DNA of 64,000 bases, from contig NZ_CP144459.1 in the NCBI RefSeq assembly GCF_050320395.1, positions 2,745,885 through 2,809,884 on the forward strand, in the 5' to 3' direction. The notes below the pieces were generated by a model. The model saw only the letters and a list, made by a program, of their open reading frames with translations, had not been told where the DNA came from and ran no database searches. This DNA is from Treponema_C sp050320395 (GTDB lineage Bacteria > Spirochaetota > Spirochaetia > Treponematales > Treponemataceae). The translations under genes were made by a program, and so were the position numbers. This document shows, piece by piece, positions 35,590 to 43,564 of this stretch (within the stretch, counting starts at the first letter, position 1; the number at the start of each line of letters is the position of its first letter).

Positions 35590-36207
35590 ATGAGAATAGC
35601 CGAATGTGCACGAAAAACGGCGGAAACCGATATAATGCTCCAATTAAATATCGACGGCAGCGGAAACTGCGATCTTGAATGTCCTATCGGATTTTTTAAT
35701 CACATGCTGCATGCCTTTTGCAAGCACGGTCTGTTTGACCTTACAGGTACCCTTAAAGGCGATTTGGATGTCGACCAGCACCACTTGATTGAAGATACCG
35801 GCATTGTTCTCGGTTCCGCCTTTGCCCAAGCCCTCGGCTCCTGTGCAGGCATTTACCGTGCCGGATTCTGTCTTTATCCCATGGACGAAACCCTCTGCCG
35901 TGCCGCCGTCGATTTCGGCGGACGTTCTTTTTTGGTATGCAATGCCGATTTAAGCGGTGTACCCCTTGTATCGGTCGGTGCGGACGGAAAAGAAACCTCG
36001 TTTCAAACCGACTGTTTTGAGGATTTTTGGCAGGGTTTTGTAAGTACGGCAAAATGCACCCTTCACTTGGATACCCTGCGCGGAAGAAGCGACCATCATA
36101 AAATGGAAGCTTTGTTTAAAGCGGCATCAAGGGCTGTTCGCGATGCGGTAGCCATCGATGAACGGCGCGGAACTGAAGTTCCTTCTACAAAGGGCGTTAT
36201 CGTATAA
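35590..36207 (+). CDS. hisB: Imidazoleglycerol-phosphate dehydratase
   Basis: The 205-residue protein is the monofunctional dehydratase of histidine synthesis. It has the metal-binding histidine motifs FFNHMLHAFCKHG (about residues 36-48), DQHHLIEDTGIVLG (about 60-73) and DHHKMEALFKA (about 172-182). There is no N-terminal phosphatase domain as in the enterobacterial fusion. It sits between hisG and dtd in a tight operon, and its stop codon is directly followed by the dtd ATG. Confidence 0.96.
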   Translation: MRIAECARKTAETDIMLQLNIDGSGNCDLECPIGFFNHMLHAFCKHGLFDLTGTLKGDLDVDQHHLIEDTGIVLGSAFAQALGSCAGIYRAGFCLYPMDETLCRAAVDFGGRSFLVCNADLSGVPLVSVGADGKETSFQTDCFEDFWQGFVSTAKCTLHLDTLRGRSDHHKMEALFKAASRAVRDAVAIDERRGTEVPSTKGVIV

Positions 36208-36648
36208 ATGAAATGCTTAATTCAGCGCGTTCTTTCCGCATCCGTTTCCGCAGACGGAAAATGTACCGGTTCGATTGAACGCGGCTTTCTCGTATTTTTG
36301 GGAATCACCCACACCGACACCGAACAAACGGTCGAAAAGGCGGCGGAAAAAATCCGTAAACTGCGTATTTTTGAAGACGAAAAAGGCAAAACCAATCTTT
36401 CAATAGACGATGTCTGCGGAGAACTTCTGGTTGTTTCGCAGTTTACCCTCTATGCCGACTGCCTCCGCGGCAACAGGCCCGGCTTTGAGCAGGCTGCCGC
36501 CCCTGCTCACGCAAACCGCTTATATGAGCATTTTCTTTCATTTTGTGAAGGAAAATTTGCAAAGATTGAGCACGGTATTTTCGGAGCCGACATGAAGGTC
36601 TCCCTTGTAAACGACGGCCCCTTTACGATTATGCTGGAGACGGATTAG
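36208..36648 (+). CDS. dtd: D-aminoacyl-tRNA deacylase
   Basis: The 146-residue protein removes D-amino acids mis-loaded on tRNA. It has the SQFTLYADCLRGNRPGF motif (about residues 78-94) and the C-terminal NDGPFTIMLE motif (about 135-144) that together line the active site. It starts immediately after the hisB stop codon. Its last 30 coding bases are part of a 32-bp repeat copied 4 kb downstream, at the far end of the amino-acid module. Confidence 0.95.
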   Translation: MKCLIQRVLSASVSADGKCTGSIERGFLVFLGITHTDTEQTVEKAAEKIRKLRIFEDEKGKTNLSIDDVCGELLVVSQFTLYADCLRGNRPGFEQAAAPAHANRLYEHFLSFCEGKFAKIEHGIFGADMKVSLVNDGPFTIMLETD

Positions 36649-36649
36649 G
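36618..36649 (+). repeat. Direct repeat DR2, left copy (3' end of dtd)
   Basis: These 32 bases, covering the last ten dtd codons, the TAG stop and one or two bases more, are identical to 40648-40679, 4,030 bp away. Sequences differ immediately outside both ends. Confidence 0.97.
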
Positions 36650-36656
36650 GAGGGGG

Positions 36657-36677
36657 TATATCTTTGGTAAAGATATA
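36657..36677. repeat. Perfect 9-bp inverted repeat inside left edge of the dtd-side module
   Basis: TATATCTTT and AAAGATATA flank GGT. The element lies eight bases inside the repeat boundary and 16 bp from the regulator stop codon. It lacks a T-tract on either side, so it is not a clear terminator; a module-end signal is possible. Confidence 0.4.
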
Positions 36678-36693
36678 GGTATTCTTTATATCT

Positions 36694-37356
36694 TTAATTC
36701 TTTTTCAAATTCCGTATATGCAGATAAATAGTATTCTTAGATAGATTTAAAAGATCCGCTACTTTTTCAACTGAATTTTTATAACTGAAAATATTTTCGT
36801 AAAATAATATTGTAATAATTTCTTTATTCTTATTGTGCAAAGGAATATCCTCATTATGCCATACGTTCTTTTTTGCGTCTTCAACCCGTGAAATAATTAT
36901 ATCTTCAGAGTTGGAGGCCAATAATTCCGCGTTGTTCCGCATATTTTCCCGAAAGTTAAAAAAATTATTTAAAAATATGTATAGAGGAATATCCAAATGA
37001 AAATTAATACATATTAATCCTATGATTTTTTTATTTTCTCCAAAAATAGGAAAGGTTGCCGCCTTAATGGGAGACCCGTTTTTACTCTGATTTTGGTATA
37101 TCATATTCGGATTGTCGTGTTTATTAAGATTTATTTTTTGTAAAAGTTCCAATGCAAGATTAGTAATGGGTGCACCGACTTTTCTATTTGAATAATGACC
37201 GTTTATAATTTTTATTGCGGAATGGTCCAAGTCTTCAAGACTGTGAAGAACAAATTCTATTCCATCACCGAAAAAGGCGGAGAGACCGTCCAATACGGAA
37301 TCGTATGAAGCAAGAATGGCTCTATCGGTTAAAGATAAGGTTATAGCATGTCTCAT
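36694..37356 (-). CDS. YheO/DauR-like PAS-HTH transcriptional regulator
   Basis: The 220-residue protein has an N-terminal YheO-type PAS domain (GIEFVLHSLEDLDHSAIKIINGH, then NRKVGAPITNLALELL) and a C-terminal HTH_22 domain (EKVADLLNLSKNTIYLHIRNL). The best-studied relative, DauR, represses D-arginine and D-lysine catabolism. It is divergent from the ridA gene and most likely controls the promoter at 37459-37487. The ligand here is unknown; a D- or other amino acid is inferred from the neighbours. Confidence 0.85.
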   Translation of the reverse strand: MRHAITLSLTDRAILASYDSVLDGLSAFFGDGIEFVLHSLEDLDHSAIKIINGHYSNRKVGAPITNLALELLQKINLNKHDNPNMIYQNQSKNGSPIKAATFPIFGENKKIIGLICINFHLDIPLYIFLNNFFNFRENMRNNAELLASNSEDIIISRVEDAKKNVWHNEDIPLHNKNKEIITILFYENIFSYKNSVEKVADLLNLSKNTIYLHIRNLKKN

Positions 37357-37458
37357 TGAGAACCCCCTGGTATTTCATTATAATTAATTCTTTTTGAAAT
37401 TTAAAGAACTGAATCCTGTAAGAGTTTAAATGCATATAAAATAATGTAAAAAAATTTA

Positions 37459-37487
37459 TTGACTAAAAAAAATTTCAGTGTTACCAT
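37459..37487 (+). promoter_or_regulatory. Promoter of the ridA-aminotransferase-antiporter operon
   Basis: TTGACT (37459-37464) and TACCAT (37482-37487) are 17 bp apart. A GGAGAAGG ribosome site precedes the ATG at 37523. Confidence 0.55.
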
Positions 37488-37522
37488 ATATTAAAGAAAA
37501 ATAACTAAAAGGAGAAGGACAT

Positions 37523-37906
37523 ATGAATGAGAAGGTTAACACTTCAAAAGCACCGGCTGCAATCGGCCCGTATTCTCAAGGTATCCGCAGCGGTAATTTT
37601 TTATTTACCTCCGGCCAAATACCTTTGTCGCCTGAAACCGGTGAGGTAATCGGTACCGAAATTACGGAACAGACAAAGCAGGTTTTACAAAACCTAAAAG
37701 CCGTTTTGGAAGCCGGAGAAAGTTCATTAGACTCGGTATTGAAAACAACATGTTTTCTTTCGTCGATGGCCGATTTCGCTGCTTTTAACAAAGTATATTC
37801 GGAATTCTTTACCGAAAAACCCGCACGCAGCTGTATTGCCGTAAAAGACCTGCCGAAAGGAGTCTTGGTTGAAGTGGAAGCAATTGCGGAAGTTATAGGA
37901 GGGTAG
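37523..37906 (+). CDS. ridA: RidA-family enamine/imine deaminase
   Basis: The 127-residue protein has the RidA fold: AIGPYSQGIRSGNFLFTSGQIPL near the start, and the catalytic Arg in PARSCIAVKDLPKGVLVEVEAIA near the end. RidA hydrolyses reactive imines released by PLP enzymes, so its place directly before an aminotransferase gene is sensible. It starts with a good ribosome site and heads the operon. Confidence 0.9.
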   Translation: MNEKVNTSKAPAAIGPYSQGIRSGNFLFTSGQIPLSPETGEVIGTEITEQTKQVLQNLKAVLEAGESSLDSVLKTTCFLSSMADFAAFNKVYSEFFTEKPARSCIAVKDLPKGVLVEVEAIAEVIGG

Positions 37907-37928
37907 TATTATCAATATCAGACATTTA

Positions 37929-39137
37929 ATGAATCACAAGTTTAAAGATCTACAAGGAGGTCTTTTTCTTGAAGTTACAAAAGCCGATGTAGGCGAGGGT
38001 GCCGGAAATTTTATGAAAGCCGGCGGTGATATTATGGCTTGGGCAGACCCCTTTTTCCCCGACCCCTCAATTCCCGAATCCGTTAAAAAAGTTCTACATG
38101 AAGCTGTCGATCAAGGGTTTGCATCTCACTATTCAATGCCTATCGGTGATTTATTACTGCGAAAAACTCTTGCAGCATATATTACAAAAAGAACGGGATT
38201 AACCATAGACCCTTCGCGTAATATTATTATCACGCCGGGCTCCGATTCCGGTCTTTTGTTTTCAATGATGCCGTTTATCAATGAAGGAGATGAAGTCTTA
38301 GTTCCGGATCCGAGTTATCCGAGTAATTTTTTAAACGGTAAATTATTAGGTGCCAAAACGGTTCCTGTTCCGCTGTTTGAAGAAGATAATTATCAATTTC
38401 GCATAGAAGAATTTGAAAAGCGGCTTTCCCCTAAAACCAAGATGGTTCTCTTTTGTCATCCTAATAATCCTACAACGACCGTTTTTCGCCGAAAAAGCAT
38501 AGAAGACTTATGCGAATTTGTAAAAAAACACGATTTGATTTTAGTAAGCGACCAGGCGTTTCAAGATCATATTTATGATGGAATTGAATTTGTCCATCCG
38601 GCGGTTCTCCCCGGAATGTGGGAAAGAACGCTTACGGTTTGTTCAATTTCCAAAGGGATAGGTCTTTCCGGATTCCGTATCGGGTATATATATGCAAACG
38701 ATGTTATTATGGATGTCCTATATGGAGCTGCGGTAAATGTTTTGGGTGCGTCATCAACCTTATCAACAATAGGGGCTATTGCCGCCATAGAAGATACGGA
38801 GCATTTACAACAAAACTATATTAAACTGGAAAAACGCCGCCGCCTTGCGTATGAAATTCTGCATGATATTCCCGGAGTGCGGATGAAAATGAGTGAAAGC
38901 GGAATTCTTTCATGGCTGAATATCAGTAAACTGGGAAGCAGTGAAGAAGTTGTTTCGAGATTAATGTCGGAAGCAAAAATACTGGTTAACCAAGGAAATC
39001 CGTACGGAGAACAAGGCAAGGGTTATATTCGCATTGTTACCGGATGTTTTTGGGATGACGAAGCTGCCGTCGAAAGATTTAAACGTATTCGTTCTGTATT
39101 ACTGGACATGGCTCAAGAGAGAAATCTTGTGAATTAA
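37929..39137 (+). CDS. PLP-dependent class I/II aminotransferase
   Basis: The 402-residue protein is a fold-type I aminotransferase. It has the PGSDSGLLFSMMPF cofactor-phosphate loop, FCHPNNPTT, and the PLP lysine in SISKGIGLSGFRIGY (about residues 240-254). It probably transfers or removes the amino group of an amino acid imported or exchanged by the module. RidA lies 22 bp upstream and the NhaC-type transporter 26 bp downstream. The exact substrate is not determinable. No strong ribosome site is next to the ATG, so translation may be coupled. Confidence 0.88.
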   Translation: MNHKFKDLQGGLFLEVTKADVGEGAGNFMKAGGDIMAWADPFFPDPSIPESVKKVLHEAVDQGFASHYSMPIGDLLLRKTLAAYITKRTGLTIDPSRNIIITPGSDSGLLFSMMPFINEGDEVLVPDPSYPSNFLNGKLLGAKTVPVPLFEEDNYQFRIEEFEKRLSPKTKMVLFCHPNNPTTTVFRRKSIEDLCEFVKKHDLILVSDQAFQDHIYDGIEFVHPAVLPGMWERTLTVCSISKGIGLSGFRIGYIYANDVIMDVLYGAAVNVLGASSTLSTIGAIAAIEDTEHLQQNYIKLEKRRRLAYEILHDIPGVRMKMSESGILSWLNISKLGSSEEVVSRLMSEAKILVNQGNPYGEQGKGYIRIVTGCFWDDEAAVERFKRIRSVLLDMAQERNLVN

Positions 39138-39163
39138 ATTTATTTTCCAGGAGGAGGAAAAAA

Positions 39164-40588
39164 ATGGAGAACAGACAAGAAAAACATGAAGTACTTCAAT
39201 TTAGAGGAAGTATGTTTTTGTCATTAGTTCCGGTTGTTATCTTTTTTGCTTTTTGCGCCTTAATGTTTATAGGGCTGAAAGCATTCAACATGGAAGCTTT
39301 AGCCATGGCCGGATTCATAGCATTGCTTATCGGAGGCGTATTTTGTACAAGTTATACAAAATACTGGAATGCTGCCATTAAAGGTATATCTTCCGTAAGT
39401 TCCGTTTCCGTCATTGTCATCTTTTTTGTCATCGGAATGTTTTCCGCCCTTATGAAAGCCAGCAATCTGTCGGGCGGCTTCGTATGGCTGGCCAATTCCA
39501 TAGGAGTTAAAGGCGGTATCTTTGTCGGTTTTGTTTTTTTTGCTGTCTGTGTCATGTCTACAGCAACAGGTTCTTCAATAGGCACAATGTTTTCAGCATT
39601 TCCGATTTTTTACCCGGCAGGTATCGTGCTTCAGTCAAATCCTATGTTTTTAGCAGGAGCTATTGTTTCCGGTGCAATTTTTGGAGATAATTTAGCCCCC
39701 ATTTCGGATACAACTATAGCCTCCGCTTCTACTCAACAATTCCGAAACGGCAGCCCTGCCGATGTCGGAGGATGTGTTCGTTCACGTTTAAAATATTCTT
39801 TAGCTGCAGGCAGTATAACCCTGCTGTTCTTTTTAATTTTCGGCGGAACGGGAACCGGAGTTGAAAGTATACAAATCGAACAAGCGGCAAATCCTAAAAG
39901 CTTATTTATGCTGATTCCTGTGATTATCATGCTCATCATTGCAACAAAAACACGTAATATATTCTTAGGCTTGTTTATCGGTTTACTTTTAGGTATTTTA
40001 ACAGGAGTCTCTCTGGGTTTGTTTCCTCTTTCTGCTGTCTTTGCCAATGATCCCGAACATAATGCTATTACGGGTTTTTTGGTAAACGGTGTTGCAAGTA
40101 TGCTGGGAACAGTCGGTTTAGTAATCGCCGTATTCGGTATTATGGGTGTGATTACCGAGGCCGGAATGCTCGACTATATTGTAAAAAGGATATTAGAGAG
40201 CAAGATGGCAAAAACACCCCGAGGAACGGAGATTGCCGCCATTATAGGTATTTCGTTGACCGATATTATTTTCGGAGGCGTATCAAGTGTGTGTATACTA
40301 ACGTTCGGTCCGGTTTTAAATGAAATCGGTAAAGCACGGGATATCCACCCTTACCGGAGAGCTAATTTATTGGATGCAACGGCAAACAGTTTGCCGGCAT
40401 GTATTCCGTTTATGAGTGTATTTGTATTTATAGGTTCAGCGCTTACCGGTCTTTCACCTTTAGCTGTAGCAGGAGGAACCTTATACGCTTATTTCCTTTT
40501 TGCGGTTATCTGTGTTGCCGTGTGTACCGGCTGGGGAAGAACCTTTGAGGGAGCAGACGGCGGGGAAGTAAAAAATAATAAAGGATAA
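39164..40588 (+). CDS. NhaC-family Na+/H+ antiporter-like transporter
   Basis: The 474-residue protein has about 11-12 membrane segments and belongs to the NhaC family, which includes sodium/proton antiporters and amino-acid or organic-acid exchangers. Typical stretches are TATGSSIGTMFSAFPIFYP and SGAIFGDNLAPISDTTIASA (about residues 125-190). In this operon it is more likely a substrate transporter than a pH regulator. GGAGGAGG lies before the ATG. A strong terminator follows the stop codon. Confidence 0.85.
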   Translation: MENRQEKHEVLQFRGSMFLSLVPVVIFFAFCALMFIGLKAFNMEALAMAGFIALLIGGVFCTSYTKYWNAAIKGISSVSSVSVIVIFFVIGMFSALMKASNLSGGFVWLANSIGVKGGIFVGFVFFAVCVMSTATGSSIGTMFSAFPIFYPAGIVLQSNPMFLAGAIVSGAIFGDNLAPISDTTIASASTQQFRNGSPADVGGCVRSRLKYSLAAGSITLLFFLIFGGTGTGVESIQIEQAANPKSLFMLIPVIIMLIIATKTRNIFLGLFIGLLLGILTGVSLGLFPLSAVFANDPEHNAITGFLVNGVASMLGTVGLVIAVFGIMGVITEAGMLDYIVKRILESKMAKTPRGTEIAAIIGISLTDIIFGGVSSVCILTFGPVLNEIGKARDIHPYRRANLLDATANSLPACIPFMSVFVFIGSALTGLSPLAVAGGTLYAYFLFAVICVAVCTGWGRTFEGADGGEVKNNKG

Positions 40589-40594
40589 TGTATA

Positions 40595-40627
40595 AAAAAG
40601 AGCCGCCAAAAAAGCGGCTCTTTTTTA
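40595..40627 (+). terminator. Rho-independent terminator of the amino-acid module
   Basis: AGAGCCGC and GCGGCTCT form an eight-pair stem around CAAAAAA, flanked by an A-run and followed by six T. It lies just after the antiporter stop codon and can act in both directions. Confidence 0.9.
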
Positions 40628-40647
40628 TATATCTTATATCGAAGAAA

Positions 40648-40679
40648 CCCCTTTACGATTATGCTGGAGACGGATTAGG
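40648..40679 (+). repeat. Direct repeat DR2, right copy (remnant of dtd 3' end)
   Basis: Identical to 36618-36649. Here the dtd codons have no gene in front of them, so this is a non-coding remnant at the right edge of the module. Confidence 0.97.
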
Positions 40680-40720
40680 ATATTTTACCCCCGCTCGCAC
40701 AATTACAAGCTTATAGGGCC

Positions 40721-40750
40721 CCTCTAAAAAGCTAACCGAGTTTTTAGAGG
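40721..40750. terminator. Bidirectional hairpin between the module and the SDF symporter gene
   Basis: CCTCTAAAAA (40721-40730) pairs perfectly with TTTTTAGAGG (40741-40750) over a ten-base loop. It sits five bases from the symporter stop codon and may terminate that minus-strand gene, or have been the original dtd terminator. Confidence 0.55.
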
Positions 40751-40754
40751 CTCC

Positions 40755-41996
40755 CTATATATAATGTTTCAAATCCTTGGCTATTATCATCTTTTCGCGT
40801 GAGGCTATGTAATAGGTTGCAAAAAGGGCGGTTGCCGTGTCTATGGCAGCGGCAAAGGCGCAGATGATAAAGGCGGCCGGCTTTAACAAAAGATAACCGG
40901 CCTCAAAACCGCGCCCGTAGAGCGTACACAAGAGGGTCAGAGCAACAAAGGGACCGCCTGAAGGAAAGGCGCTTAAACAAAACGAAATACCGAAGGACAT
41001 GCCCGTAAGCCACATAAGATCGCGTAAAGATACACCCAAGCTGGAATATGAACGCAAAACGACGATAAAAGAAACGGCAATAACAAGGGCGGTGCCGCTT
41101 CGGGCAAAAACCGAAAAAAGCGGCATGCTCACCGCGCCGATTCTGCGTTTAACACCCAAACTGTCTTTTGCATGGCGCAGGTTTAAGGCAAGGCTGAAGT
41201 TGACATCTCCGGAAAAGAGAGCCGCTATAATCGGAGCTATACCGGCAAAAAGTACTTTATACGGATGATTTTCGCGGCATAAGAAGCGCAAAAGAACGGG
41301 TAAAAGGCCTACAATGATGATAAGACCGTCAACCGCAAGTAAAATAATCAAACCGGTAAAAGTTCCCGTTTTAAGAACATCAAAAAGAGACAGGGCCCAG
41401 GTACAGGAAACGGCAATCATTCCGATTGCAATTAAATCCGTAAAAAAGCTCAGAACTTCAAAGCTGATACGGGCAAGGCAATCGAAAAAGGTAAAGGCGG
41501 GTTTTGCCCTGATTGCATCCGAAGCAAAGCCGGCTCCGATAAAACCGGCCAAAACAAAGACGGGCAGTAAAAAATCACCGTCAAAAAGTCCGGCCGCTCC
41601 GTTAAAGGGAAATAAGGACAAAAGGCGCTTGGGCAATTCCAAATTAATCGGATCGGAAATCTTTTCAACCGAAATCGGAATACGCGGAAGCTTTATAATA
41701 AGGGCGGAAAAAATACCGATGAGGGTTGTAATCAAACTGATTACCAAGGCCGATACAACCGTCAATACACCCGTGCGTACCAGTTTGCCCGAGCCGCGCA
41801 GCTTTGTTATGCCGATTGTTATGCTGAAAAAAAGTACGGGCAGTAAAAAATATCGTCCCATTCTAAGGGTAAGCTCGGTCAAAAAATGTAAAACCGATTT
41901 AAATATTTGATTTTCAAAGGGTAAAAACAGGGCGGCAAAGATGCCGAGCGTACAGCCGATAAGGTATTTTATCCAAATTTTCATACCGAGAAGCAT
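40755..41996 (-). CDS. Dicarboxylate/amino-acid:cation symporter (SDF family)
   Basis: The 413-residue protein has the GltPh/DctA fold: N-terminal helices with FFLLPVLFFSITIGITKL-type sequence (here RYFLLPVLFFS), and the hairpin regions near FARSGTALVIAVSFIV and LSAFPSGGPFVAL. It imports glutamate, aspartate or dicarboxylates with sodium or protons. The length is typical. It is divergent from the gene at 42108. Confidence 0.85.
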   Translation of the reverse strand: MLLGMKIWIKYLIGCTLGIFAALFLPFENQIFKSVLHFLTELTLRMGRYFLLPVLFFSITIGITKLRGSGKLVRTGVLTVVSALVISLITTLIGIFSALIIKLPRIPISVEKISDPINLELPKRLLSLFPFNGAAGLFDGDFLLPVFVLAGFIGAGFASDAIRAKPAFTFFDCLARISFEVLSFFTDLIAIGMIAVSCTWALSLFDVLKTGTFTGLIILLAVDGLIIIVGLLPVLLRFLCRENHPYKVLFAGIAPIIAALFSGDVNFSLALNLRHAKDSLGVKRRIGAVSMPLFSVFARSGTALVIAVSFIVVLRSYSSLGVSLRDLMWLTGMSFGISFCLSAFPSGGPFVALTLLCTLYGRGFEAGYLLLKPAAFIICAFAAAIDTATALFATYYIASREKMIIAKDLKHYI

Positions 41997-42072
41997 ACCT
42001 TATGCGGCAAAGACAGTCAACATACCGGCCGACAAGCCCTCATAAAAGCATGCCTTGAGGCGAGTTTTAGGC

Positions 42073-42101
42073 TTGAGAAAAGCCGAAAGCTTTGTTATAC
42101 T
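42073..42101 (+). promoter_or_regulatory. Promoter giving a probable leaderless transcript at 42108
   Basis: TTGAGA (42073-42078) and TATACT (42096-42101) are 17 bp apart, and the ATG follows after six T. This should drive the whole four-gene operon ending at 47490. Confidence 0.65.
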
Positions 42102-42107
42102 TTTTTT

Positions 42108-42839
42108 ATGGAAAAAGGACTTATTATAGCGGGAAAGGATTTTCCCGAAAGCACGGCCTTTGTGAACGCGGCTCTTGCAAACGGTTTTTCGGCGGCGGTT
42201 TCCGTTTCGGAGCAAAATAAAGAGCAGCTTCCCTCGGAACCGGTAAAAGCCTTTGTCTGGCAGCGTTCATCCTCCTTATCGGCTCGCTCGTTTGTATTGG
42301 AAGCCCAAACTTCTTTGAACAAGCTTACCCATGCGGTTTTAATATTCGATACGGCCCTTTACGCAAAAGCCGGAGACGACTTTTTTACAGGCACCCGTTC
42401 GCTTACGGAGGGCATAGATCTATTTATCGCCTCATATATGTATATAACCCGGGAATTGATTGACCGTTTTAAAAAAACGGGCGGCGGAACCCTCTGTTTT
42501 GTCTATAAATCTCATCCCGGAAAAAGCGATTATATAAAACTCAACGCCCGTTTAAAAGAAACCGTAAATCCGGCATCGCCGCTTTTATCGGCCGCCGGTG
42601 AAGCTTTTAAATCCTTTGCCGAAAACACCGCCGCTTCTCTGTCGGCATCTCCGACAAAGAGCCTTTTAATAGAATATGCTTCCGCATCCGGACAGGCGGG
42701 AGAAGAAGAAACCGCGGATTATCTGTTTTCGCTTCCGCAAATGCATAGCACGGAAATAACCGCGAAAACCGAAAAATCCGTCCGCTGGCTGCGGCCGGGA
42801 GCAAAATTCCCTGCGGTTATAAATCTTTTTAACCGATAA
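42108..42839 (+). CDS. Hypothetical Rossmann-like protein
   Basis: The 243-residue protein has an alternating alpha/beta pattern with THAVLIFDTALYAKAG and FKKTGGGTLCFVYKS segments that recall short-chain dehydrogenases, but there is no Gly-rich cofactor loop and no Tyr-x3-Lys pair. It may be a degenerate SDR-like protein without catalysis. It is the first gene of an operon with an MgtC protein, an XPB-type helicase and its partner, six bp before MgtC. Function unknown. Confidence 0.6.
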   Translation: MEKGLIIAGKDFPESTAFVNAALANGFSAAVSVSEQNKEQLPSEPVKAFVWQRSSSLSARSFVLEAQTSLNKLTHAVLIFDTALYAKAGDDFFTGTRSLTEGIDLFIASYMYITRELIDRFKKTGGGTLCFVYKSHPGKSDYIKLNARLKETVNPASPLLSAAGEAFKSFAENTAASLSASPTKSLLIEYASASGQAGEEETADYLFSLPQMHSTEITAKTEKSVRWLRPGAKFPAVINLFNR

Positions 42840-42845
42840 TGGAAT

Positions 42846-43553
42846 ATGAGCTTTTCAGATATTTATGATATGTTATTCGGAAGAGATTTAACCTGGTACG
42901 CCTGTCTTGCGCGTATTTTAATCAGTCTCTTTACAGGTGCGGTTTTAGGTTTGGAACGTAAAATCCGTCAGCAATTTGTGGGAATGCGTACCCTTATTTT
43001 AATTTCCGTTTCATCAACCCTGCTTATGATGCTTTCAATATATACTTCGGGCCTCTCTGAAACCGGCGTGCGCGGAGACCCCTCCCGTATTGCGGCCCAA
43101 GTTGTCTCAGGCATCGGTTTTTTGGGAGCCGGAACCATATTGCGTCAGGGATTAAATATCAAAGGGCTGACATCTTCGGCTATTATCTGGGTTGCGGCGG
43201 CTATGGGCTTAACCATCGGTTCGGGCTTTATTCTCCCCGCCCTTATGGCCCTCCTTGTATGTGAAGTTTCTCTCATTTATCTTGAAAAAGTCGAAGAAAA
43301 GTACTTCCCTGCCGAGCGGGCAAAGCACTTAAACCTTGTATTTGAAAACAAGCGCATAGATTTGGAAGCCTTGAGCAAACTGATTTATGCAAACGGTTTA
43401 ATTATTATGACCACCGATGTTACGCGTATTTTAGGCCAAAAGCATTTAAGTATTTCGTTTTCCGTAAAAGTTCCGCCCACATTGGATATCTTTGCCCTCA
43501 CCGATAAAATAAAACAAATAGGACGTCTTGAAGAATTCAGCTTAACGGATTAA
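42846..43553 (+). CDS. MgtC/SapB-family membrane protein
   Basis: The 235-residue protein has four to five membrane helices and the family signature GAVLGLERKIRQQFVGMRTLILISVSS (about residues 32-58) and IGFLGAGTILRQG (about 88-100). A soluble C-terminal ACT-like region follows. MgtC proteins modulate membrane ATPases and magnesium- or phosphate-related stress responses; the role in spirochaetes is not settled. It lies in an operon with DNA-repair-type genes, which is unusual. Confidence 0.85.
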   Translation: MSFSDIYDMLFGRDLTWYACLARILISLFTGAVLGLERKIRQQFVGMRTLILISVSSTLLMMLSIYTSGLSETGVRGDPSRIAAQVVSGIGFLGAGTILRQGLNIKGLTSSAIIWVAAAMGLTIGSGFILPALMALLVCEVSLIYLEKVEEKYFPAERAKHLNLVFENKRIDLEALSKLIYANGLIIMTTDVTRILGQKHLSISFSVKVPPTLDIFALTDKIKQIGRLEEFSLTD

Positions 43554-43564
43554 AATAGACTGTT

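Larger units (their letters stand above)
36650..40679. mobile_element. Amino-acid catabolic module bounded by DR2
   Basis: This 4,030-bp unit holds a DauR-like regulator, RidA, an aminotransferase and an NhaC-type antiporter. It starts right after dtd and ends in a second copy of the dtd 3' end. It is visibly more AT-rich than hisB and dtd. No recombinase is present. The repeat is certain; mobility is inferred. Confidence 0.6.

Noticed and set aside
41314..41910. Plus-strand open frame opposite the SDF symporter gene
   Set aside because: Lys/Thr-rich shadow of membrane helices, without a ribosome site.
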